A stretch of DNA of 62,520 nucleotides. It comes from Nemertoderma westbladi (Eukaryota; Xenacoelomorpha; Nemertodermatida; Nemertodermatidae). Shown here in pieces: positions 1-8,240 of the stretch. The DNA lies in the NCBI GenBank assembly GCA_032718475.1, contig JAUCBJ010007889.1, positions 1-62,520 of the forward strand, read 5' to 3'. The notes under the pieces were generated by a model. It was given only the letters and a program-made list of their open reading frames with translations, was not told where the DNA came from and did not search any database. Positions within the stretch are counted from its first letter, which is position 1. Each line of letters opens with the position of its first letter. Both the position numbers and the translations under genes were made by a program.

Positions 1-945
1 TATTAAAATCTGTAAAATCCCGATCCTTCAAAATTTCTAGTCAATTAAGATATCGCAGTATTTACAGATATTCTTAGAAGGACTATTTTATAGAATTAAG
101 GATCCTAAGTCCCCAGATATGCTCTGGAATAAAATTTGTGTCAATTTAACATCAAATAATAAAATTCACGGGAATAAATTTAAATTCATATTCAAATGAA
201 TTTCATAAATTGTCATTTTGTGCAATTTATAACATTCCCAAAATTCCAGTAATTAATAGACCATGGGAGCGGAGATTCATATTGAGTGTACTAGAGTGCG
301 AGAATCTCCAACATATAGTCAATAGCCGATAAAATTTATAAAATCATGCATAAAGAGAATATTGACAATTAAAGAATTACTATTAAATAACATCCCAGAT
401 CTGTATACATGAGAATTGCCCTAATTCTACCGCTAGTTTTCCATAAGGTCACCATGGCAACACCCACGCTAGAATTAGAAGCAAGTTAAAGGAACAATAA
501 AAGCTTGCCCCATTGCGTAGCATAAGAGTATACATAGCGCTATTAGTATCCAAGGATACATAGTAATAACGTGACATTCTGGAAGACACTGACTAACGGA
601 CAAATGTCATGCGTGTGTGCAGTGAGTAATGATTGTATGGAATTTGTGCGTTTGTAGGTGAATGTTACTACTAAAGTGTGTTTACCGTAGCTAATCGCAA
701 TTGTAAAATAGCCCTAACTCTACCGAGATAACCTCAAGTGGATTCAAGCCTTTGGGACGGACAGTGGTGGGACTTGTGCCGGTTATCGTTGTCGTGCTGT
801 TGCTACATGTTGGCGTAAACACTGCGACAGCGGTACATCGGCGCTGAGAAACCCACTGTCCGGGGGCAAAAAGCCTAATAGGCAGCGACGCCCGCTTGCC
901 TAAAATATTAATTTATATTGATATTAACAAACTCAGATAGCAGAT
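1..945. other. 5' flank of the unknown 833-codon ORF, no gene seen
   Basis: This AT-rich stretch has no supportable coding region. A 9-bp inverted repeat (CTAATTCTA near 420-428 and TAGAATTAG near 471-479) is the only local structure I noticed, and it may be chance. The 100 bases before the ATG at 946 are AT-rich, and I see no clear TATA box or splice acceptor that would settle the transcript start. Confidence 0.4.
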
Positions 946-3447
946 ATGACGGAATTGATAGAAGATGACCTTGGTATTAGAGAGCGATATACTCTACCTT
1001 TACAAGCGTTTGTGGATAGCTTGATACGCGGTGAAGCCGATCCGACTATTACAGAGGACGATGGTCGTTATATCGAACCGCCGATGTCCCAGGAACAACT
1101 TACGCGTGAAGCGGACTATAGAAAATTCACCGCTCGCTATACGAATCGCAATGGTACGTATATGGACTTCTTAACTACCGGTCATCCCATCGATTTACAT
1201 GATACCGATGATGTAGACACCGAAAGGGAAATGATTTTATTTAAATATCATTCTCAGCGGAATCGTAATGATAAACCAAGAATAGAACACGAGAACTCTA
1301 TTCGCAACCTACTCGACAGAGAAAACGTTGAAGAACCCGATAAGCGTATCAACTTCAACGACTACGTGGAATTTTTGCGGGAAACCTATCTCAATATTGC
1401 CAGTCAACAGAACCTAGAGACTAGATATCCTCAAGGTATACATCACGATCCCATGGTAGAACTCAAACGACTCTATTTCACCATGATGTATCTTACCGCA
1501 GATCGTCCACTGCCTGTTGTCCCGGACAGTTTTGAACAAATGGAAGAGTATTGCAAAACTGGTGAACGATCACCCGCGTTTCCTCTGCAAGACGTACGTC
1601 TTTGGTATTATTGTGACTCATGTCCTAGACCTAACCAGCAAACGGAAAGACATAAACATCCGCGGAGACGTTGTGCTAAACACAGTTTTACGCGTTATAC
1701 TTACGGGAGTTTCGAGCGAAACCTGTTCGACGTATCACCTACGATCGCCCGTCTAAAACGATCGCTAAATAAACCCATGATCAGAGTTCCGGAATACTCG
1801 GTCAGACCTCCCCATTTCCCCGTGAGACCCCAAACTCTTGATCCTAACAGTCTCACTGATCCTCCCGAGTTATACTCGCTGTTCAAGGATTTGGTGTTGC
1901 CCGAGCAGTTAATCGGTGGTGTTCCTGAGGTAGGTTCGTTGGATATTCGACCATCCTATTTGACCGGATTGGGACGCGGACATCTAACATCGCCATTTAA
2001 TCCTTACAACCGGCCAGGATTAACTCCGATACAACCTGCCACGGAAGTCGAGGAGAGTGTCATCAGAAACGCTCTAGACGCCATCCGACAGAAAATCGGA
2101 AAGGGAACCCAGGATTTTCTAGAGAAACGTAAATTACAGCAGCAGGTCCAATCGGTGAAAGAGCTAGCCTTGCCGCAGTTTGATAGAGAAATCCAAAACC
2201 TCGAAGAGGACATCGAGCTTGGACGTACGTATTCTCTACAGGAGTTTCTGGAAGAACGATTGCAGAAACAAGCGGAGGAGAATCAAATGGAGGAGAGGCA
2301 TACGGAAATGGATGAGAGAGAAGAAGCCGCTTTAGCCCAACCCGAAACTCAGATACTCATAACCGATCTCTACTCTAAAACCGTCCGTCATCCCTCGATG
2401 GTTCCGCATTTCGGAGACAAACTTTTCGCAAAGATACAACCCCAACCGGTTGATATCAGCATAAGATCGCAAAATCTTATCGCTGACGCTCCTATGTTAC
2501 AGCGTCCGCCAATCGAGGCCGCTCGAGTTGACGGTATACTCGTTGAACCTCCGGACAATCGAGCGGATCTTGTCCGTCGTATGGTATACGATGTCAACAT
2601 ACGCGCTAGACCTTTACAGAACTCTTTTTATGGAATTAAAGATCACCCTTATTACGTTAATCTGACTCAATATTATATGGTAAAACCAGAAGATCCGACG
2701 CATGATTTAAAGTTTCTACCACTAATAAATCCTCTAGACATTGTCGAACTCGAACAATTGCAAAAACATCTGGATCAATTAGTAAAGGCAAACTCATTTC
2801 GAAAACCATACAACGTTTCTCGAATAGAGAAGGATACAGAACCTCCTTATAACCTCGATGGATTTATTAAAACTCGATTAGTCCATTGGAATCTAGACGT
2901 ATTATTCGAGGAGGAGAAAATCCAAAGATATGGAAATGTGGAGACGTATACCACTCGATATATGAAGTACAGTGATCTCCCTGACGCTAATCAATGCGCC
3001 ACCTTGTGGCATCCGGTAGGGATGACCCTCGAGAACGCCACCAAAGAGTGGAATGAAACTCTTAATATCATTGAGATGTATGGCGTTGTTACTTATGATA
3101 ACGAAGGTAGCGTTCCAATCGGAGAATTAGGAACTACGCGCATGATACACATACGCGGATTAGCTGGCTCCACTCACGTGTTTACGCGAGCGTGTTCCGA
3201 CGTGATCGATTATTCCTTCGAAACTCTCACCGAAACGCAAAAGAATCTCCGACATGGACAATTCGAACTCGCGCAGCGTTACGTCATTGACACCGAACGC
3301 AAACCGGCCATGGGTATCGATGGATCGATGTTACCCCAGCCCGTTCTCGAGATGTTATTCAACGAAAGAATCGTTAAAATCGGCTCAGCTGTTTACGGAG
3401 ATCTCCAAAACGACTTTCGGAATATGGAGATATCGATAATTAATTGA
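946..3447 (+). CDS. Unrecognised large intronless protein (833 aa)
   Basis: I do not recognise this protein. It is one uninterrupted reading frame of 833 codons from an ATG at 946 to TGA at 3445-3447, far too long to be chance in this AT-rich DNA. It has no obvious signal peptide or membrane segment. Residues about 220-247 hold a Cys/His cluster (CDSC, then HKH, then CAKH) that could bind a metal. Residues about 370-465 are rich in Glu, Gln, Lys and Arg and look helical or coiled-coil. The C-terminal third has mixed, folded-looking composition. The lack of introns in a repeat-rich region suggests a mobile element or an endogenised virus-like gene, but no hallmark enzyme motif is visible. A PLE lies directly behind it, and a possible 13-bp target duplication (3421-3433) lies inside its last codons, so the final four codons and stop may come from that insertion. 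That the frame is real is fairly sure; its function is unknown. Confidence 0.7.
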   Translation: MTELIEDDLGIRERYTLPLQAFVDSLIRGEADPTITEDDGRYIEPPMSQEQLTREADYRKFTARYTNRNGTYMDFLTTGHPIDLHDTDDVDTEREMILFKYHSQRNRNDKPRIEHENSIRNLLDRENVEEPDKRINFNDYVEFLRETYLNIASQQNLETRYPQGIHHDPMVELKRLYFTMMYLTADRPLPVVPDSFEQMEEYCKTGERSPAFPLQDVRLWYYCDSCPRPNQQTERHKHPRRRCAKHSFTRYTYGSFERNLFDVSPTIARLKRSLNKPMIRVPEYSVRPPHFPVRPQTLDPNSLTDPPELYSLFKDLVLPEQLIGGVPEVGSLDIRPSYLTGLGRGHLTSPFNPYNRPGLTPIQPATEVEESVIRNALDAIRQKIGKGTQDFLEKRKLQQQVQSVKELALPQFDREIQNLEEDIELGRTYSLQEFLEERLQKQAEENQMEERHTEMDEREEAALAQPETQILITDLYSKTVRHPSMVPHFGDKLFAKIQPQPVDISIRSQNLIADAPMLQRPPIEAARVDGILVEPPDNRADLVRRMVYDVNIRARPLQNSFYGIKDHPYYVNLTQYYMVKPEDPTHDLKFLPLINPLDIVELEQLQKHLDQLVKANSFRKPYNVSRIEKDTEPPYNLDGFIKTRLVHWNLDVLFEEEKIQRYGNVETYTTRYMKYSDLPDANQCATLWHPVGMTLENATKEWNETLNIIEMYGVVTYDNEGSVPIGELGTTRMIHIRGLAGSTHVFTRACSDVIDYSFETLTETQKNLRHGQFELAQRYVIDTERKPAMGIDGSMLPQPVLEMLFNERIVKIGSAVYGDLQNDFRNMEISIIN

Positions 3448-3469
3448 GTTAATGGTGGTTGATTCATAG

Positions 3470-3532
3470 TATAAATATAATTAAATTTGTTGCGAGATTA
3501 TAACAGTATTATAATATATTTCGTACCGACTG
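3470..3532. repeat. Left arm of 63-bp PLE terminal inverted repeat
   Basis: The reverse complement of this segment equals 7919-7981 with no mismatch over 63 bases. It is the 3' end of the minus-strand element. Its inner edge overlaps the hammerhead-like core at 3519-3547. Confidence 0.9.
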
Positions 3533-3547
3533 GCGGTGCTTCATCAG
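3519..3547 (-). ncRNA. Hammerhead-ribozyme-like core in the PLE end
   Basis: On the minus strand CTGATGA (3547-3541) is followed by an imperfect hairpin (ACCG pairing with CGGT around a CCAGT loop, then a C/A mismatch and a G-C pair) and then GAAA (3522-3519). That is the order of the two conserved hammerhead boxes around helix II. Hammerhead ribozymes are known in PLE terminal repeats. Here helix II has an unpaired A and a mismatch, and I could not find convincing helices I and III, so this may be a degenerate or non-cleaving copy. Confidence 0.4.
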
Positions 3548-3888
3548 ATATAGGTCTGTAGGTAGGTTAACAAAATACTAATGATAAGGGTACAATATAA
3601 TAGAAAGGGAAACACATAAGTATGATTAATAATATTCAGATGTAAATACAGTAATTGTAATATTAACATAGCGATACTTCAGTACTTAGGCATTCTGAAT
3701 TCTGACTACGAGTACAGTGTAGGTATATAGCAGTAATGACACGGTAACTGTGGAACTGTATGATAAATCTAATATGATTAGGTCTGTTATAATTGTATTG
3801 TATGTACAGTATAAAGTTGATGAAGCATGAAGAGTTATACAGTATGTATCTTTAACTAATTTTATGCATTATGAAAACTAATAGTTTC

Positions 3889-4067
3889 TTATCCTAAATT
3901 AATAAATGCTAATTTGTTATATCCTAAATTAATAAATGCTAATATGTCATATCCTAAATTAATAAATGCTAATTTGTCATATCCTAAATTAATAAATGCT
4001 ATTTGTTATATCCTAAAATTAATAAATACTAATATGTCATATCCTAAATTAATAAATGCTACTATTT
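3889..4067. repeat. 30-bp tandem repeat in the PLE 3' region, about 6 copies
   Basis: A 30-bp AT-rich unit containing TATCCTAAATTAATAAATGC recurs at about 3890, 3920, 3950, 3980, 4009 and 4040. It lies between the end of the PLE coding region and the terminal repeat. Because 30 is a multiple of three it creates a spurious plus-strand frame (repeated YPKLINA), which I do not call a gene. Confidence 0.85.
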
Positions 4068-4117
4068 TATTATATAGTTATTGTAACCTCCCCCTCCCCT
4101 ATTTTTTTTTTTTTGTG

Positions 4118-5725
4118 TTAGTGTGTATGTTTTTTGTGGTTCTGTGCCCTGTTATAGAAATCTTGGATACCGCGTAGAAATGGTACGAATATTGAAGATA
4201 CGTTCACTGATAATCTACCGTTAATTACTTTGTCACCTCCTTCTTTTATAAATAAACTTTCTAGAATTCTTCGTCTTAAAGTGTGGTTTAGTCCTCTGTG
4301 CAGTATTTTGGAGTTATTAAAGTCGGGTGTGTGTTGTGATGTGATGATATGGGCGGTGAGTTCTGATTGTTTGATTCTACTATGTTTTATGTCTGCGGTG
4401 TGTTGTTTTTGTCGTACCTCCTTTGTATAACTAGATTCTCCTATGTAAAATTTCCCACATGAGCAAGGTATACTGTATGTTACGGAGTTTGGGGGTTTTT
4501 TGGGTTTGTGTCCTTTGCAGATAATTGATCCAATGGATGTACCGGGTTGAAAGTAGGTACCGATATTGTAACGATTACATAAACGTTCTAAATCTTCCGT
4601 TAGATCTTTTACGTATGGAAGGGGAATGTTAGTCAGTGATTTTTCTTTAGGGGTTAATTTTCTGGTGGTATTTAAAGCTTTTCTGAAGGAGTTGTGTATG
4701 ATACGTGTGGGATATCCGTTTTTTGTTAGAGTGTTTTTGTATGTATCGAGTTGTTGGTCTAGACTTCCGTCAGTACATAGGGATTTACAAGTAAACGCTA
4801 GAGTCGTAGCGATTCCTTTCTTTATACGTGGGTGGTGATTGCTGGCATAATTTAGATATCGTTGAGAATGTGTTGGTTTTTTGTATATTGTGCTGGAAAA
4901 CTTTGTTTCATTTTGAGTTATTAGGGTGTTTAAAAAAGGTAATTTATTGTTATTATCAGACTGTTCTACTGTGAATTGTGTATGTGGGTTGATTGAGTTA
5001 AGTTTAGTGAGTAGGGAGTCTACTTCTTCTAAGGGCACTAAAGACCAAATGTCGTCGACATATCTAAACCAATGAGATGGGAGAAATCCTTGGTCTCTGG
5101 CAGTTTGTTCTAAGTCGAACATGTATAGGTTAGCAAGAATGGCACTAATGGGGGCACCCATTGGTAGTCCTTTGATTTGGACGTAAATTATTCCATTATA
5201 TTCAAATGCAGATTGTGATAATACTACATTTAAAATGTCCTCAAATGCTTCTACTGTAATACCTGTGCGTTCTTGGAAATCTGGGTCTTTTCGTACTCTA
5301 TCTACTGCAGCTTTACGTGCTAAGTCAATGGGGATGGTGGGGTACATGTTTATTACGTCGAATGAAACCTGGATGTCATTTTTGCCTGCAATAAGTTCAT
5401 CTATGTATTTAATAAATTCCTTAGAGTTACGGAGGAATGACTGTCCTTCTGACATGTAAGGGCGAAGACAACTAGCAATAAATTTACTACAGTTGTAAGA
5501 GGGGGCACCTATGTATGATACAATGTTTCTAAGTGGTGTATTGGTTTTGTGTATTTTAGGGTTACCGTAAGTATAAGGCAAATTGGAATGGTAAGCTCCT
5601 AATTTTGTTTTTAATTTACTACTAATTGAATTATTTTCTACTAAGCGTTTTAGACAATTATTCACCTGACGTTCATATGCAGATAAAGGACTTTTTTTTA
5701 TACACAATGAAATTGTCAGTATCAT
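4118..5725 (-). CDS. PLE reverse transcriptase (C-terminal part) and GIY-YIG endonuclease
   Basis: This frame (535 residues as read) copies element RNA to DNA and cuts the target. It holds GNPKIHK at about residues 54-60, motif A SFDVINMYP near 121, GLPMGAPIS near 187, and the catalytic YVDD at 222-225. After a linker comes a GIY-YIG domain: YSIPCSCGKFYIG at about 417-429, a following Arg/His-rich helix, and a Glu in RRILES near 489 as candidate metal ligand. The CSC pair before FYIG is typical of PLE endonucleases. The apparent start is not real: the RT N-terminus, including RPADKG, sits in the overlapping upstream frame at 5673-7964. The two frames meet at a run of eight A (T on the plus strand, near 5692-5700), so a one-base slip separates them. 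A decayed copy, a sequence error or ribosomal frameshifting are all possible. Confidence 0.9.
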   Translation of the reverse strand: MILTISLCIKKSPLSAYERQVNNCLKRLVENNSISSKLKTKLGAYHSNLPYTYGNPKIHKTNTPLRNIVSYIGAPSYNCSKFIASCLRPYMSEGQSFLRNSKEFIKYIDELIAGKNDIQVSFDVINMYPTIPIDLARKAAVDRVRKDPDFQERTGITVEAFEDILNVVLSQSAFEYNGIIYVQIKGLPMGAPISAILANLYMFDLEQTARDQGFLPSHWFRYVDDIWSLVPLEEVDSLLTKLNSINPHTQFTVEQSDNNNKLPFLNTLITQNETKFSSTIYKKPTHSQRYLNYASNHHPRIKKGIATTLAFTCKSLCTDGSLDQQLDTYKNTLTKNGYPTRIIHNSFRKALNTTRKLTPKEKSLTNIPLPYVKDLTEDLERLCNRYNIGTYFQPGTSIGSIICKGHKPKKPPNSVTYSIPCSCGKFYIGESSYTKEVRQKQHTADIKHSRIKQSELTAHIITSQHTPDFNNSKILHRGLNHTLRRRILESLFIKEGGDKVINGRLSVNVSSIFVPFLRGIQDFYNRAQNHKKHTH

Positions 5726-7964
5726 TCAATATGTCGGACATTTTCATGTGATAATCTGCTGTATTCAAAATAACAGTTTTATTTCCTTTATCTGCGGGTC
5801 TAATTATTATATTAGTATTATCTCGTAGAGATTCTATCGCTTGTTTTTCTTCAGGCGTAAGGTTCTGTTGTATAGGTTTGTATAAATATTGTTTTAAAAT
5901 GTTTAATGCTTCTACTCTGAACGCAATACCTTTTGTATCCTGCAAAACAAAACCAGCAAATTCCAGAGAAGTTATGAAATCATTAACCGGTAATCTGTCG
6001 TAAGTTGGAATGAAATTAAGACCTAATTCTAGAATACGATGCTCATTATTAGTAAGGTTGTAATTACTTAAATTGGTTACAGTATTTTCTTGGGTTATCT
6101 TGTATGTGGATGATTGGTTCCCTTGTTTAAACCTAAGCCAATTCAATTTTTCTTTGGCTTTATTTAAATGGGATTGAACACAATTATTACAATAAGTATT
6201 AATTGTATTAGACATGTGATCGAACATATCATTATTTAAATATCCATGTTTCAAAGCACGAGATATATTTAAAATATTATCGTATATTTCCTTTAGAGCT
6301 TCTCTGTTTTTCTTTAGAGCTTTTTGGATTTCATGACATTCACCTAATAATGTGAACTTATTTTTAATACCTTTTGGGCCGGTTATGTTGAAAGATTGGG
6401 GGGTAATGTTTTCACGTCGACATTGTTCTAAGAAAAATACGGACTTGGTACATTGTGCTAATTGTTTAGATAGATGAATCCAAGAACATACTAACGTGTA
6501 AGTTCTATTAGGGAAATTAAGTTTTATAATCCGCAGGACGTGTCCTACATTATGAAAGGGTCCGTTAGTGTAAGTAGGAATACTGGATTGGTTATGATGA
6601 GATGAAATTACGTTGTAATTATTGGAACATGAGTTAGTAGAACTATTATGATAGATAGTTGCTTCGTTGGAGTTCATCAAGGGATGATAATTGTTTTGGT
6701 TGTTTTGGGGTTGATTTTGTCTTGGTTTGGTAGAATAAAATACTCGTGTTTTTTGTTTAAGTTGTTCAGTTTGTTGGATTGGTTGGTGAGAGAACGCGGT
6801 TTTTCTCATATTGGAAAAGGTGACCTCTGTCGAACTTAGAAACTCATTAGGGTTAGTTGAGTCCACGTTGTAGTGCCGGTTAGGTTGGTGAGATAACTCA
6901 GTTGTTATCGTACCAGACGGGAGGAATTCTTTCGAACTAAGGAACTCGTTGGCGTTCGATAAACCGACGTTGTGTTGCCGGATTGGTTGGTGAGAGAACT
7001 CAGTTGTTACCGCTCCGGACGGGAGGAATTCCTTCGAACTAAGGAACTCGTTGGCGTTCGATAAATCGACGTTGTGTTGCCGGATTGGTTGGCGAGAGAA
7101 CTCAGTTGTTACCGTACCGGACGGGAGGAATTCTTTCGAACTAAGGAACTCGTTGGCGTTCGATAAACCGACGTTGTGTTGCCGGATTGGTTGGTGAGAG
7201 AACTCAGTTGTTACCGCTCCGGACGGGAGGAATTCCTTCGAACTAAGGAACTCGTTGGCGTTCGATAAATCGACGTTGTGTTGCCGGATTGGTTGGCGAG
7301 AGAACTCAGTTGTTACCGTACCGGACGGGAGGAATTCCTTCGAACTAAGGAACTCGTTGGCGTTCGATAAACCGACGTTGTGTTGCCGGATTGGTTGGTA
7401 AGAGAACTCATTTGTTACCGTACCGGACGGGAGGAATTCCTTCGAACTAAGGAACTCGTTGGCGTTCGATAAATCGACGTTGTGTTGCCGGATTGGTTGG
7501 CGAGAGAACTCAGTTGTTACCGTACCGGACGGGAGGAATTCCTTCGAACTAAGGAACTCGTTGGCGTTCGATAAATCGACGTTGTGTTGCCGGATTGGTT
7601 GGCGAGAGAACTCAGTTGTTACCGTACCGGACGGGAGGAATCCCTTCGAACTAAGGAACTCGTTGGCGTTCAATAAACCGACGTTGTGTTGCCGGATTGG
7701 TTGGTAAGAGAACTCATTTGTTACCGTACCGGACGGGAGGAATTCCTTCGAACTAAGGAACTCGTTGGCGTTCGATAAATCGACGTGGTGTTGCCGGATT
7801 GGTTGGCGAGAGAACTCAGTTGTTACCGTACCGGACGGGAGGAATTCCTTCGAACTAAGGAACTTGTTGGCGTTCGATAAATCGACGTTGTGTTGCTGGA
7901 TTGGTTGGCGAGAGAACTCAGTCGGTACGAAATATATTATAATACTGTTATAATCTCGCAACAA
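5673..7964 (-). CDS. PLE N-terminal region with 34-residue tandem repeats and RT N-terminus
   Basis: This is the upstream half of the PLE polyprotein (763 codons as read). The first codon of the open frame is TTG, so the true start is undetermined. Residues about 15-388 are roughly eleven copies of a 34-residue unit of the type EFSRQPIRQHNVDLSNANEF, near-identical and alternating between variants with RQ..VD, YQ..VG and HQ..VG. A Gln/Asn-rich linker follows, then a helical region, then near residue 720 the motif RPADKGNKTVILN that opens PLE reverse transcriptases. The frame closes at 5673 just after the A-run where it should pass into the RT/GIY-YIG frame. Such a repeat array at the N-terminus of a PLE is not something I know as standard; its role is unknown. 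Confidence 0.8.
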   Translation of the reverse strand: MLRDYNSIIIYFVPTEFSRQPIQQHNVDLSNANKFLSSKEFLPSGTVTTEFSRQPIRQHHVDLSNANEFLSSKEFLPSGTVTNEFSYQPIRQHNVGLLNANEFLSSKGFLPSGTVTTEFSRQPIRQHNVDLSNANEFLSSKEFLPSGTVTTEFSRQPIRQHNVDLSNANEFLSSKEFLPSGTVTNEFSYQPIRQHNVGLSNANEFLSSKEFLPSGTVTTEFSRQPIRQHNVDLSNANEFLSSKEFLPSGAVTTEFSHQPIRQHNVGLSNANEFLSSKEFLPSGTVTTEFSRQPIRQHNVDLSNANEFLSSKEFLPSGAVTTEFSHQPIRQHNVGLSNANEFLSSKEFLPSGTITTELSHQPNRHYNVDSTNPNEFLSSTEVTFSNMRKTAFSHQPIQQTEQLKQKTRVFYSTKPRQNQPQNNQNNYHPLMNSNEATIYHNSSTNSCSNNYNVISSHHNQSSIPTYTNGPFHNVGHVLRIIKLNFPNRTYTLVCSWIHLSKQLAQCTKSVFFLEQCRRENITPQSFNITGPKGIKNKFTLLGECHEIQKALKKNREALKEIYDNILNISRALKHGYLNNDMFDHMSNTINTYCNNCVQSHLNKAKEKLNWLRFKQGNQSSTYKITQENTVTNLSNYNLTNNEHRILELGLNFIPTYDRLPVNDFITSLEFAGFVLQDTKGIAFRVEALNILKQYLYKPIQQNLTPEEKQAIESLRDNTNIIIRPADKGNKTVILNTADYHMKMSDILNDTDNFIVYKKKSFICI
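6800..7922 (-). repeat. 102-bp coding minisatellite (34-aa repeats), about 11 copies
   Basis: The period is exactly 102 bp (for example GGAACTCGTTGGCGTTCGAT at 6941 and again 102 bases later). The leftmost copy (about 6800-6900) is diverged. All copies keep the reading frame and most changes are conservative, which suggests homogenisation while translated. Confidence 0.9.
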
Positions 7965-7981
7965 ATTTAATTATATTTATA
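7919..7981. repeat. Right arm of 63-bp PLE terminal inverted repeat
   Basis: This is a perfect inverted copy of 3470-3532 at the 5' end of the element. It contains only the GAAA-side half of the hammerhead-like core, so the ribozyme-like motif is complete at one end only. The first residues of the open frame that precede the 34-residue repeats are translated from this arm. Confidence 0.9.
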
Positions 7982-8240
7982 ATATGGAGATATATATATA
8001 TATATGTACGTTCTGCCTAAAGGGCCATAGATATGTATCTTTGAAATGAAGGGTATTATGTACCTATATAATACAGAATGGAAGTAAAAAGGGCCATTAG
8101 TATATCTACATATCTTGTGTATATATGTTCCTACATATACCATTTTAATATACATACATAAAGATGAAATAACGAGCGAAAGGGCCAACTTATATATCTA
8201 TATAGTGAGATATGTAGGTATAGTGTACCTATATAACTCA
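7982..8240. other. AT-rich stretch with spaced GGGCC motifs, no gene
   Basis: A TA microsatellite (about 7991-8004) is followed by AT-rich DNA with GGGCCAT/GGGCCAA at about 8022, 8091 and 8182. The spacing resembles the GGGCC/GGCCC pattern of the adjacent 668-bp satellite, so this is probably an older, diverged edge of the same family. Confidence 0.5.

Larger units (their letters stand above)
3434..7981 (-). mobile_element. Penelope-like retroelement (RT + GIY-YIG), minus strand
   Basis: A complete or near-complete PLE reads leftward. Its protein carries, in order, a 34-residue tandem repeat, an unrecognised linker, the PLE-type RPADKG motif, a reverse transcriptase with YVDD, and a C-terminal GIY-YIG endonuclease. 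The outer ends form a perfect 63-bp inverted repeat (3470-3532 against 7919-7981), as expected of a PLE with an inverted partial terminal repeat (pLTR). A 13-bp direct repeat (AATATGGAGATAT) occurs at 3421-3433 and 7981-7993 and may be the target site duplication, which would put the boundaries at 3434 and 7980. The 36 bases at 3434-3469 are not matched at the other end. One frameshift splits the coding region. Family assignment is secure; the exact borders are inferred. Confidence 0.85.

Noticed and set aside
3914-4177. 87-codon frame with repeated YPKLINA
   Set aside because: It comes from the 30-bp AT-rich tandem repeat and lies antisense to the PLE end.
5673-5725. Programmed ribosomal frameshift in the PLE
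   Set aside because: Only one copy is visible, and a homopolymer indel or base-call error explains it more simply. It is kept only as a low-interest finding.
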